Shown piece after piece: positions 45,436 to 54,369 of a stretch of 64,000 nt of DNA; within the stretch, counting starts at the first letter, position 1, and each line of letters starts with the position of its first letter. The stretch spans positions 1 through 64,000 of the forward strand of contig NZ_AHBZ03000017.1 of the NCBI RefSeq assembly GCF_000238375.3, in the 5' to 3' direction. The DNA comes from Pseudoalteromonas citrea. GTDB lineage: Bacteria; Pseudomonadota; Gammaproteobacteria; Enterobacterales; Alteromonadaceae. A program made the translations under genes and the position numbers. Below the pieces are notes generated by a model. That model searched no databases. It was given only the letters and a program-made list of their open reading frames with translations, and was not told the origin of the DNA.

Positions 45436-46998
45436 ATGGCTAAAGAATTTATTTTACCCGATATTGGTGAAGGAATTGTTGAATGCGAAGTCGTTGAATG
45501 GCTAGTTGCTATTGGTGATGAAGTCAAAGAAGATCAACCAATTTGTGATGTAATGACAGATAAAGCATTGGTGCAAATACCTGCTGTGCATGATGGTATT
45601 ATAACAACGTTACATTATCAAAAAGGTGAAATTGCCAAAGTACACGAGCCACTTTTTGCTATGAATGTGGCTGGCGTAGGCTCTGTAAATGACCCAGAGC
45701 AGGCTCAAGATCAAACACCATCTAACGACGATATTCATTTTGAAGATTTTATTCTACCTGATATTGGAGAAGGGATCGTTGAATGTGAAATCGTGGAATG
45801 GTTGGTTGCTGAAGGTGATGAAATAAAAGAAGACCAAGCTGTGTGTGACGTAATGACAGACAAAGCACTGGTGCAGATACCGGCTAAGTATGATGGCGTA
45901 GTAGAAAAGCTCCATTATCAAAAAGGCGAAATCGCGCAAGTTCATAGCCCGTTGTTTCAAATGCGCTTAACAGGCGCTGGACAACAAGTATCATCTACAA
46001 CGACCACTTTATCGCCAAACAATGACGTAAGCTGTGCTTCCGCGACAAGTGAAACAGTGTCCACACAGTTACCTAAAAATGGAAAGGCTATTGCTTCCCC
46101 AGCTGTAAGAAGGTTAGCTAAAGAGCAAGACCTTGACATCAATGTGATCCCAGGTTCAGGTAAAAAAGGTCGGGTGTATAAAGAAGATATCAGTCGCTTC
46201 ACATCTGGAAAAAGCACTACTGAGTTAACTGTGCCAAGTATTACTAGCTTAGAAAGTGAGAGCCAATTAAGTAGTATCTCAGTTGTTCAAGGCGGCGATC
46301 GGGTCGAGCCTATTCGAGGTATGAAAGCGGCAATGGCAAAACAGATGGTTGCCTCTGTTTCTACTATTCCGCATTTCACATTTAGCGATGAAATTGACCT
46401 TACCGATATAATATCGCTAAGGAAAGAGCTAAAAGAGCAATATGCGAAAGAGGGTATTAAGCTCACGATGATGCCGTTCTTTATTAAAGCGCTATCTCTG
46501 GCAATTAAAGAGTTTCCAATTGTAAACTCTCAAGTGAATGACGCTTGTACAGAAATAACTTACTTTAACGACCATAACATTGGTATGGCTGTAGACTCAA
46601 AGTTAGGGTTATTAGTGCCCAACATTAAGTCATGTCAGACTAAATCGATTGTTGAAGTGGCACAAGAAGTGACACGTTTAACCAATGCAGCAAGAGAAGG
46701 CCGTGTTTCGCCTAATGATTTAAAAGCAGGCACAATCTCAATTTCAAATATCGGTGCGATTGGCGGTACAACCGCTACCCCTATCATTAATAAACCAGAA
46801 GTTGCGATTGTTGCTTTAGGTAAATTACAACATTTACCGCGCTTTGATAATGATGGTAATGTAGTCTCACGCGCAATTATGCAGGTAAGTTGGTCTGGCG
46901 ATCACCGTGTTATTGATGGTGGAACCATCGCACGGTTCAATAATTTATGGAAAGCCTACCTTGAAAATCCAGCTAAAATGATGATGGCAATGAGCTAA
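45436..46998 (+). CDS. bkdB: Branched-chain 2-oxo acid dehydrogenase E2 with two lipoyl domains
   Basis: A 520-residue acyltransferase core. Two near-identical lipoyl domains carry the modified lysines at K43 and K143 in VMTDKALVQIPA. A peripheral subunit-binding domain follows (ASPAVRRLAKEQDLD ... GSGKKGRVYKEDI), then the catalytic domain ending in SGDHRVIDG with the active-site His. Many bacterial branched-chain E2 proteins have one lipoyl domain, so the duplication is notable. No E3 gene follows; lipoamide dehydrogenase must be encoded elsewhere. Confidence 0.94.
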   Translation: MAKEFILPDIGEGIVECEVVEWLVAIGDEVKEDQPICDVMTDKALVQIPAVHDGIITTLHYQKGEIAKVHEPLFAMNVAGVGSVNDPEQAQDQTPSNDDIHFEDFILPDIGEGIVECEIVEWLVAEGDEIKEDQAVCDVMTDKALVQIPAKYDGVVEKLHYQKGEIAQVHSPLFQMRLTGAGQQVSSTTTTLSPNNDVSCASATSETVSTQLPKNGKAIASPAVRRLAKEQDLDINVIPGSGKKGRVYKEDISRFTSGKSTTELTVPSITSLESESQLSSISVVQGGDRVEPIRGMKAAMAKQMVASVSTIPHFTFSDEIDLTDIISLRKELKEQYAKEGIKLTMMPFFIKALSLAIKEFPIVNSQVNDACTEITYFNDHNIGMAVDSKLGLLVPNIKSCQTKSIVEVAQEVTRLTNAAREGRVSPNDLKAGTISISNIGAIGGTTATPIINKPEVAIVALGKLQHLPRFDNDGNVVSRAIMQVSWSGDHRVIDGGTIARFNNLWKAYLENPAKMMMAMS

Positions 46999-47018
46999 AC
47001 TGGGTTTCTTCATTAATA

Positions 47019-47043
47019 AAAAGCCAGCTGATTGCTGGCTTTT
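47019..47043 (+). terminator. Terminator of the bkd operon
   Basis: AAAAGCCAGC (47019-47028) and GCTGGCTTTT (47034-47043) pair perfectly over a five-base loop, with the T-run in the right arm, 20 bases past the E2 stop. Confidence 0.9.
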
Positions 47044-47438
47044 CTATTTGTGTATAGCTAGCAAAGCAATTTATTTTCATTTATTTACATGAAATAAATA
47101 TAATTAAAACACTAATGTGCTTTTTGACTCTAAGCCTACTTTTTCACTAAGCGATAAAATAGTCACCTTCTTGGCTTTGCCTTTTCTGAAAATACGTCAA
47201 ATAAACAGACATATTAATAGTTTAATAAGAAGACTCGCTAAAATTGTATGAATAAAATTAATGTTAAAACATTATGAATCCTGATCTCGTTCTACGTTTT
47301 ATTACTTCTCGACTTCAAACTCTCAGTTAATTACATTTACCAATGCTTGGGTGCCTATGACTTCATTGCATTAAGTCCCAATTAAAGATACTTTTGTTAA
47401 TAAATAATTAAAACAATTGTGCTAAGGACGTAGCTTAA
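47044..47438. other. Intergenic region upstream of the small secreted protein
   Basis: About 395 AT-rich bases with no open frame of note. It must contain the promoter for the small secreted protein, perhaps also for the chitinase, but I cannot identify a convincing element. No riboswitch consensus is visible. Confidence 0.5.
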
Positions 47439-47837
47439 ATGAAAATACTATCTCCCATCTTATTGTCGATATGCGCATTATTCATCGCACATAGCGCAGA
47501 CGCTCGCCTCGAGAATACACCTAACGTCAATGGACTTTGGGAGGATGTGAATAATGCTAACTTCTCTAATGGTCATATGATTGTCTCTCAAGATGATGAT
47601 GTTATTTATGTAACGCACTATGTCGAGTTCAAAGGAACGCCTTTGGTCGAGTATGGTATAGGGAGTCGAGTCGGGAATACCATAGAATATAAAGTAAAAG
47701 TAACCCAAGCTATCCCTGGTTGGACGACAGAAGGAGTCCATACATTAACCATATCGAATGACGGTTCTCAACTGATAGGGTATTACACTTCTGATGGTGA
47801 TAAAGGGCCTTTAAAGTTTAAAAAAGCCGGTAAATAG
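47439..47837 (+). CDS. Small secreted protein of unknown function
   Basis: A 132-residue protein whose signal peptide ends near AHSADA. The mature part is about 110 residues, beta-rich, opening NVNGLWEDVNNANFSNG and ending YYTSDGDKGPLKFKK, which suggests a small lipocalin-like barrel. No family name can be given. AAGGACG precedes the ATG. It lies 95 bases before the chitinase and may be co-expressed with it. Confidence 0.65.
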   Translation: MKILSPILLSICALFIAHSADARLENTPNVNGLWEDVNNANFSNGHMIVSQDDDVIYVTHYVEFKGTPLVEYGIGSRVGNTIEYKVKVTQAIPGWTTEGVHTLTISNDGSQLIGYYTSDGDKGPLKFKKAGK

Positions 47838-47932
47838 CCACTTAAAATAAAATTACTCCTCACGGCACTAAACAATAGAAGTATTGTTTAGTGATTCCGT
47901 GTGCCTACTAAAAACAACTAAATGGAAAAACT

Positions 47933-50590
47933 ATGAAATATAGTCCAAACCGTGTTAGTAAAACGGTTAGAAATGCATTGCTTTTGTCAATGGGTGTATT
48001 TACCAGTCAGGCCTTTGCGGTCGCCCCTGGAGCACCAAGTGTCGGTTGGATGGAATTAAATCATTCACTTATAACAATTACAGATTCTTTGGCATACAAA
48101 GACGTGGTGGTAAAGCAAAGTATTGATGTACCCGTATCTTGGAGTAAGTGGACTGGGACTGCAGGCGAAACAGTTAACATATTACTCGATGGCAAAGTCG
48201 TTGCGACAAGAGCTTTAACTGAGGTTGCAGAATCTCAGTCTGGCGTTGAAACCGTCACTCTATCACAAGGTGGTAATTACAAACTGACCGTACAACTTTG
48301 TAACTTGGATGGCTGTACTGATAGTAGTAATAGTAAACAGTTAATCGTTGCTGATACTAAAGGAAGCCATTTAGCACCTTTACCGATGAAGGTAAATGAC
48401 GCTCGTTTTCCAATAGAAATGACGAATAAGTCTTACGTAAATACAACGGGTAAGGTTGTTGCTGCTTATGCTGCAGAATGGTCGGTTTATCGTGTACAAG
48501 GGATGGACTATTACATTGATAATATTCCAGCAGAAAACTTAACGCACATAATATACGGGTTTGTAGCCATAACAGGCCCTAATGCATCATTTCAAAGTGA
48601 AAATCCGACGGGCTATGAAACATTTAAAAAGGTCAGTGCGGGTTTAGGGGACTTTGAGCTTGCGCCACCTGATCCATGGGCGGCTTACATGAAGCCGGTT
48701 GGTGATCAAGTTAACGGCGACCCAATAAAGGGTAACTATGCACAAATGATGGCGTTAAAAAATCGCTATCCTGATTTAAAAATTGTCCCTTCAATTGGCG
48801 GATGGAGCTTATCTGACCCGTTTTATTACATGGCTGACGACGCAAAGCGTAAAACTTTTGTTGAGTCATGTCGTAAATTCTTACGTACATGGGAGTTTTG
48901 GGACGGGATAGATATTGACTGGGAATTCCCTGGCGTACCAGCTGCAAACCCTAATTTAGGATCTCCTGAAGATGGTGCAACGTATATTAAGTTGATGCGT
49001 GAGTTACGTGCCATGTTAGATGAAGAGGGCGCACGCACGGGTCGCCACTATGAGTTAACATCAGCAATTAACGTCGGTTATGACAAACTAGATAAGGTAA
49101 ATTACGGCGAAGCCATCAAGTATATGGATTATATAATGATGATGTCGTATGACTATTTTGGTGCGTGGGATTTAAATGCTTTAGGTCATCAAACTGCTGT
49201 ATACCCATCAGATTTTAGAGTGAGCGATAGACGAACTTTAGAGTATAACCTAAGTACGGGTGTCGATATTCTAAACGCGCAAGGTGTACCTAGTAGTAAA
49301 CTTATCGCGGGTGTAGCAATGTATGGACGAGGCTGGACCGGCGTAGAACATACTCCTGGCACACACCATATGACCGGTAAAGCAACTGGGCCTTCAAAAC
49401 CGGAAGATGCATTTAAGCTAGAACCCGGTACTCTAATGTATGCAAATATCGCACAATGGAAGAATCAACCTGATTGGGAATATCATTATGATTCGGTAGC
49501 GCAGGGTGCGTATTTATATCGCCCAAGTACGGGTGATTTGGTTTCGTATGATGATCAAAATTCTGTTAATGCGAAAGGCTCTCTTGTCATGCAACGCGGC
49601 CTAGCAGGGCTATTCGCTTGGGAAATTGATACCGATAATGGTGACGTTTTGAACTGGATGCACGAATCATTAGGGCACCCACTGGCGGATGGTAGTAATA
49701 CAGCACCTGTAGTTAATGCAGGTCAAGATCAGCGTGCAACCTCTGGTTCCACAGTGTCATTAACAGCTACTGCATCAGACGCAAACAATGATGCCATGAC
49801 GTATAAGTGGCAACAAACAGGTGGCCCGGCTGTTACTTTAACAACGAGTAATACGCTTAACGCTGCGTTTGTCGCACCAGATGTTACATCTGAACAGCAA
49901 CTCTCATTTAAGTTTATTGCCGATGATGGGAAAGGCGGGATCACAGCCGACTCTGTTATTGTTTCAGTTTCATTGGAGGTAACGAATACGCCACCAATCG
50001 TAAATGCAGGAGCAGATCAACAAGTTGTATCTGGTTCAGTTGCAGTAAAACTTGATGGGTCAGCAACTCGCGACAACGACGGTGATGTTCTTACTTATAA
50101 CTGGCGTCAAGTTGCAGGTAGTAATGTAGTAATTACGAATAGCAACGTAGCAATTGCATCATTTGATGCACCAACTGTTGCCACCTCTGAGCAACTAACA
50201 TTTGCACTCGATGTGTCTGATGATGGTGTAACAGTTTATACTGATGAAGTCATTGTTACAGTATCTCCTGAAGGTGCCACACAAGCACCTCCTTATGACA
50301 GTGCGGTTGCTTATAATACAGGTGATAAAGTTTCAACCTATGATAGCCAATTAAAACAGACGCTTACTTGGCAAGCAAATTATTGGATCCAAGGTGAAAC
50401 TCCAAGTCGCTTTTCTGGTGCATGGCAGTTACTAACTGACGTAGAATTTCCGTGGCACATCGATGTTGCATATAATGCAGGGTCTGAAGTGAATCACTGT
50501 GATGCTAATTCAGTGTGCGCGCGTTATAAAGCACAATGGTGGACCAAAGGTGATGAGCCTGGTACGGCTGGTGTTTGGAAAAAACTATAA
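47933..50590 (+). CDS. Secreted GH18 chitinase with PKD-like and CBM5/12 domains
   Basis: An 885-residue extracellular chitinase of the ChiA type. The signal peptide ends near SQAFA. A ChiA N-terminal Ig-like domain runs to about 145. The GH18 barrel about 155-580 has SIGGWSLSD and the catalytic DGIDIDWEFPG with Glu331 as acid/base. Two PKD/REJ-like repeats begin near 589 and 684 (both with VNAG.DQ), and two short CBM5/12 chitin-binding modules begin near 786 and 840 (WQANYWIQGETP and YKAQWWTKGDEPG). All catalytic residues are present. It releases chitooligosaccharides from chitin. Confidence 0.95.
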   Translation: MKYSPNRVSKTVRNALLLSMGVFTSQAFAVAPGAPSVGWMELNHSLITITDSLAYKDVVVKQSIDVPVSWSKWTGTAGETVNILLDGKVVATRALTEVAESQSGVETVTLSQGGNYKLTVQLCNLDGCTDSSNSKQLIVADTKGSHLAPLPMKVNDARFPIEMTNKSYVNTTGKVVAAYAAEWSVYRVQGMDYYIDNIPAENLTHIIYGFVAITGPNASFQSENPTGYETFKKVSAGLGDFELAPPDPWAAYMKPVGDQVNGDPIKGNYAQMMALKNRYPDLKIVPSIGGWSLSDPFYYMADDAKRKTFVESCRKFLRTWEFWDGIDIDWEFPGVPAANPNLGSPEDGATYIKLMRELRAMLDEEGARTGRHYELTSAINVGYDKLDKVNYGEAIKYMDYIMMMSYDYFGAWDLNALGHQTAVYPSDFRVSDRRTLEYNLSTGVDILNAQGVPSSKLIAGVAMYGRGWTGVEHTPGTHHMTGKATGPSKPEDAFKLEPGTLMYANIAQWKNQPDWEYHYDSVAQGAYLYRPSTGDLVSYDDQNSVNAKGSLVMQRGLAGLFAWEIDTDNGDVLNWMHESLGHPLADGSNTAPVVNAGQDQRATSGSTVSLTATASDANNDAMTYKWQQTGGPAVTLTTSNTLNAAFVAPDVTSEQQLSFKFIADDGKGGITADSVIVSVSLEVTNTPPIVNAGADQQVVSGSVAVKLDGSATRDNDGDVLTYNWRQVAGSNVVITNSNVAIASFDAPTVATSEQLTFALDVSDDGVTVYTDEVIVTVSPEGATQAPPYDSAVAYNTGDKVSTYDSQLKQTLTWQANYWIQGETPSRFSGAWQLLTDVEFPWHIDVAYNAGSEVNHCDANSVCARYKAQWWTKGDEPGTAGVWKKL

Positions 50591-50603
50591 ATAAGTAAAT
50601 AAT

Positions 50604-50632
50604 AAAGTAGCTCTGTTCGGAGCTACTTTTTT
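50604..50632 (+). terminator. Terminator of the chitinase gene
   Basis: AAAGTAGCTC (50604-50613) and GAGCTACTTT (50620-50629) pair perfectly around TGTTCG, followed by further T. It is 13 bases past the stop. Confidence 0.92.
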
Positions 50633-51300
50633 AAAAGCGCAGATTCAAATTTAAAGCGAGTTTAATATTGTATGCATTTTTAAGTCTAATGGTTCTAAAG
50701 TAATTAGTAAGTTTAGCCACGCTCCAATCAGATAAAATGACGTATTAGCTCGGCGGTAGAACTCAAAGAGGTGGTAAATATTCGATGCTGTTTACTTGGC
50801 ACCAACGTTTAAACTTTTAGAAAGGGCTTTAGAGAAATTTTTTCCTGTTTCAATTCCGCTAAGCAATAGTCGAACCTTTCCCCACAAAAGCATGTATAGA
50901 TTAATAATAGAGTAGGGGCGCCTTGGGTATAAAAAGGTGTAACTTAACATAATAAAGTTGATGAATTTATACACTGACCACCTGAAATATGCATCACAAC
51001 CCAAAAGGTAAGCAAGGAAATTCCGTGTTTAGATTGATTATTAGCCTGATTCTTAATTGTGGTCTTATATTTTCTCTTAACTTGGTTCAAAAACAGGTAT
51101 ACCAGTAGGTTTTGAACAATGCTTAATGGGAGCTATATTTTATCTTTAATGATCCAAAAAACTGGACTTCCCAAACTTTATAGGTCGCTCAACAGTAACT
51201 TTACTCCCATAGTTTCTGAGTTATTTACGTAATTATGCAAACATCCTTCGATTATGTTAAATAGATGGTATATTGGTTTTACGCTGATAAGTAAAGTAGC
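50633..51300. other. Intergenic region with a possible decayed gene
   Basis: About 670 bases. A minus-strand open frame at 50792-51004 (70 codons, aromatic and basic, ending NFSKALSKSLNVGAK) has no ribosome-binding site, and the same frame is closed by a stop a short way upstream. It may be the C-terminal relic of a lost gene; I do not recognise the family. Near the right end, TATATT at about 51268 could be the -10 of the following small gene. Confidence 0.4.
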
Positions 51301-51651
51301 TTGCATTTTAAAAAACACATAGCAACAACAGCAGCCAAACAAGTATTAGGACGACAGTTAGGTGATGGAGCAAAATTGATAGTCGGGCACTTGAATAACA
51401 ATTCGGTTGATAAAGTTATTGCCAAGTCAGCTTCGGATCACAGTACCTTGGTGGTCATTGATGATGCGATGATCAGTGTGTCGTTGGCGGCAATTGGATT
51501 TGAACAAACAGCGAATTTGATGCTGTTAATTCAGGAAGCAAGTTCAGCAGCTTATAATCAAAGCGTGCTAAAACTAACAACTGACAGTGCGCTGATCACA
51601 ATTCAAGTGATGGCTGATTTTAATCGTGTAGTTGCCATAGAGAAAATTTAA
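51301..51651 (+). CDS. Hypothetical protein with TTG start
   Basis: A 116-residue soluble protein, mixed alpha/beta in appearance (AAKQVLGRQLGDGAKLIVGHL ... LKLTTDSALITIQVMADFNRVV). An in-frame stop lies nine bases upstream and there is no ATG near the start, so TTG is the only good start; the ribosome-binding site is weak. No recognised family. It stands alone, about 500 bases before the MoxR operon. Confidence 0.5.
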   Translation: MHFKKHIATTAAKQVLGRQLGDGAKLIVGHLNNNSVDKVIAKSASDHSTLVVIDDAMISVSLAAIGFEQTANLMLLIQEASSAAYNQSVLKLTTDSALITIQVMADFNRVVAIEKI

Positions 51652-52148
51652 ACGGTGTTAAAACTGACTTTAAACCCGTTTTAAAGTGAACAATTGTGAT
51701 CTAATTCTAAACGTATAATGAGCAGGAATGATCGTAGAATGAGTCAAAATGAGTGGGTTTTGTCTAAAAATAAACGTAATTTGATTTATGGTTATTTTAG
51801 AGTTAGGCTAAGTGAAGTCCTTAGTTAATAGGGGCTTCAGAGCAGTCAAATCTAAAATATCACTTCATCATTAAATCTAGAAATGAACGACATCTTACAT
51901 GCGTTAGCGGTAATCCATTCTATTTAACATAATATAAATTATAGGATATCTTGCTTTGTGTTAATTACATAGGTATCGCTCGTTTAGTTATGCTTATAAA
52001 GCAATAACAAAAACGCCACTATGTCCAATACTAGACGGTATCGGACATAGTGATGCTGTTCTTTAATATTTCTCGATGTAATTTAGTGTAATCATCTAAA
52101 AGCTATTGAGCTTGGTAAATCCATAGCTTAATATGAAAGTCTCTTCAT
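51652..52148. other. Upstream region of the receiver-MoxR operon
   Basis: About 500 bases without a gene. The main feature is the long inverted repeat at 52017-52052. Just after the preceding gene, CTTTAAA/TTTAAAG (51668-51686) could form a weak hairpin. Confidence 0.5.
52017..52052. repeat. Perfect 10-bp inverted repeat with extended inner stem
   Basis: CACTATGTCC (52017-52026) and GGACATAGTG (52043-52052) are exact complements. Inside them ATAC and GTAT add four more pairs after one mismatch, leaving a six-base loop. It is about 97 bases before the receiver gene. A short T-rich stretch follows, so it could be a terminator, an attenuator or a protein-binding site. Confidence 0.55.
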
Positions 52149-52532
52149 ATGGAATTTGTAAAACCTTTAGAACCAATATTGATTGTTGATGACGTAAAAG
52201 AAATACGTGAGTATTTAATAGAAATTTTAACTAACTTAGGGTTTGAAGAAATATTAGAGTCAGACGACTTTGATTCAGCAAAACCACTCTTAGCGTCAAA
52301 AGAACCCGGCGTTGTATTTTTAGACATTGAACTTCCCGATACTGACGGTACTCAAATTTTAGAGTTCGTCAACGACCATCACCCAAATACCCATGTAATT
52401 ATGTGCTCAGGTCATAACAGCCTTGAAAATGTACAAAACACTTGGGAGCTCGGCGCGAAAGGATTTATTGCTAAGCCATTTAATGCTAAAAAAGTAGATA
52501 CCGTATTAAAACGACTAGAATTAATTACATGA
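52149..52532 (+). CDS. Single-domain response regulator (CheY-like receiver)
   Basis: A 127-residue stand-alone receiver. The acidic pair Asp14-Asp15 (VDD), phospho-acceptor Asp59 (FLDIELPDTDG), Ser87 and Lys109 (AKPF) are all in place, so it should be phosphorylatable. There is no output domain. It overlaps the MoxR gene by four bases (ATGA), placing it first in the MoxR/DUF58/TgpA operon, an uncommon partnership. The cognate kinase is not adjacent; the nearest is the hybrid kinase at 60794-62812. Confidence 0.9.
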   Translation: MEFVKPLEPILIVDDVKEIREYLIEILTNLGFEEILESDDFDSAKPLLASKEPGVVFLDIELPDTDGTQILEFVNDHHPNTHVIMCSGHNSLENVQNTWELGAKGFIAKPFNAKKVDTVLKRLELIT

Positions 52533-53434
52533 ACCAATTTGTTTCCCCAGTGTTAGATGCGCTCTCGAATATAATTTTCGGAAAAGAACAACAAATAAAA
52601 CTGGCTGTCTGTAGCCTGTTATGTAAAGGTCATCTACTTATTGAAGATTTACCTGGTATGGGTAAAACAACTTTATCTCATGGATTAGCCGACTCGCTGG
52701 GTTTAAGCTATCAGCGGGTACAATTTACCAGTGATTTATTACCAGCAGATATTACTGGTTCAGCCATATTTAACTCTACTGAACATAATTTTACTTTTCA
52801 TCCTGGTCCTATATTTAGTCAAGTGCTTCTTGCTGATGAAATAAATAGAGCAAGTCCGAAAACGCAAAGTGCACTGTTGGAAGCTATGGAAGAGCGTCAA
52901 GTAACTATTGATGGTACAAGTCATATGTTACCCAATCCATTTTTTGTTATTGCAACACAAAATCCACTGCACCAGTCAGGCACACACCCCCTACCCGAGT
53001 CTCAGTTAGATCGGTTCTTTATGCGGATCAGTATTGGTTATCCTGACGAAGCAGCCGAAAGAAAGTTGATTATGGGGTTCAGCTCCCAGCAATCAGAAGA
53101 CGTTAAGTCTACTTTGACAGACGAAGAATTACTCGAATTACAACATGCGGTTACCCATGTTAAGCTCCCTCCTCCAGTTATTGACTATATTATTTCTTTA
53201 GTGCAGTTTACGCGTAATAGTGGGTTATTTCATGATCCGTTGTCACCGAGAGCGAGCATTGCACTTGGTTCAGCGACCAAAGCATGGGCGCTAATGTCTG
53301 GCAGAAACTACGCTACCCCAGAAGATGTTCAAGCAATATTTCCATCGGTTGCAGGTCATCGATTAAACTTATCAGTGAAAGAGCAAGATAAAGTAATATC
53401 GGACATTTTAGATCAAGTACTGGTTCCAGTTTAA
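52529..53434 (+). CDS. MoxR-family AAA+ ATPase
   Basis: A 301-residue AAA+ chaperone-like ATPase. Walker A GMGKTTLSHGL is at about 41-51. Walker B is LLADEINRASPKTQSALLEAMEERQVT. Sensor and arginine-finger regions include ATQNPLHQSGTHPLPESQLDRF, the standard MoxR signature. MoxR proteins act with DUF58 and transglutaminase or VWA partners in cofactor or complex assembly. Coupled to its neighbours by four-base and one-base overlaps. Confidence 0.93.
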   Translation: MNQFVSPVLDALSNIIFGKEQQIKLAVCSLLCKGHLLIEDLPGMGKTTLSHGLADSLGLSYQRVQFTSDLLPADITGSAIFNSTEHNFTFHPGPIFSQVLLADEINRASPKTQSALLEAMEERQVTIDGTSHMLPNPFFVIATQNPLHQSGTHPLPESQLDRFFMRISIGYPDEAAERKLIMGFSSQQSEDVKSTLTDEELLELQHAVTHVKLPPPVIDYIISLVQFTRNSGLFHDPLSPRASIALGSATKAWALMSGRNYATPEDVQAIFPSVAGHRLNLSVKEQDKVISDILDQVLVPV

Positions 53435-54369
53435 TGCGTTCTAGTATTATTCAACATTGGTTCGCTAAATTTGTAAGCCGAAGACACACAGCCAATCATA
53501 TGGTCTTTAAGCATGATTCAATTTATGTTTTACCATCCCAATCGGGGTTGTTATTTATTGGGATCACGATATTAAACTTCGTTCTTGGAATTAACTATCA
53601 GAATAACTTAATACTTGCAGTGTCTTATATCATGGCTATTTTGCTCGTTGTTTCATTATTGTCAGGGTATATTAATTTTAATCGTTTAGAGCTTAAGCTA
53701 CTGTCTGTTTCTGATGACCAAGAAGGTACTTCAACCGGGGCGAAACTTGAGCTAAAAACCAATAAAGAACGGCATAATATTATTATAAAGCACATCGATA
53801 CTGGTAGTGAAATTGATATTAGCGAAATGGTTAAAAATACAATAATCGATATTAACTTACCGTATAAACGTGGTGTTTATACATTAGATAGATTTAGAAT
53901 TATAAGCCACTTCCCATTTGGTTTAGTGACCGTTTGGAGCTATTTAAACTGTAATAAAGTATTACATGTGTATCCTATACCTATAGAAGAGAATGCAGAA
54001 ATAAGGCATATAATTAAGGGAGCTGACGGTGAGCTTGATGTGAATCGTGTACAAGAAAATGACGAGTTTAATGAGTTAAAGCCTTACCAGAAAGGGATGA
54101 GCTTGAATAAAGTGTCATGGCGTCACTTTGCCAAAAGTCAGCAGATGTTGATTAAAGACTATACCTCTGAAAAGCCCGTAAGTTTGGGCTTTGATTTTGA
54201 CTTAGTGACTGGTGATATTGAAGAACGGCTAAGCAAGCTCTGCTTTTTAGTACTCGAAGCGAGCAATAACCAGCAACCATTTGCATTAAAACTACCGCAT
54301 AAAACCCTGCCTATAGGTACAGGTCAAACTCATCAAGTTAAATGCTTGGAGCTATTAAGTGAATACTAA
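53434..54369 (+). CDS. DUF58 domain membrane protein
   Basis: A 311-residue protein. Two hydrophobic segments near residues 35-75 anchor it in the membrane. The DUF58 core includes VNRVQENDEFNELKPYQKGMSLNKVSWRHFAKSQQMLIKDY, split here as NELKPYQKGM and KVSWRHFAKSQ. It is the usual partner of MoxR and TgpA. It overlaps MoxR by one base and TgpA by 11 bases. Molecular role not established. Confidence 0.9.
   Translation: MRSSIIQHWFAKFVSRRHTANHMVFKHDSIYVLPSQSGLLFIGITILNFVLGINYQNNLILAVSYIMAILLVVSLLSGYINFNRLELKLLSVSDDQEGTSTGAKLELKTNKERHNIIIKHIDTGSEIDISEMVKNTIIDINLPYKRGVYTLDRFRIISHFPFGLVTVWSYLNCNKVLHVYPIPIEENAEIRHIIKGADGELDVNRVQENDEFNELKPYQKGMSLNKVSWRHFAKSQQMLIKDYTSEKPVSLGFDFDLVTGDIEERLSKLCFLVLEASNNQQPFALKLPHKTLPIGTGQTHQVKCLELLSEY

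Noticed and set aside
50792-51004. 70-codon minus-strand open frame
   Set aside because: The same frame is closed just upstream, no ribosome-binding site is present and I recognise no family; described in the intergenic entry only.
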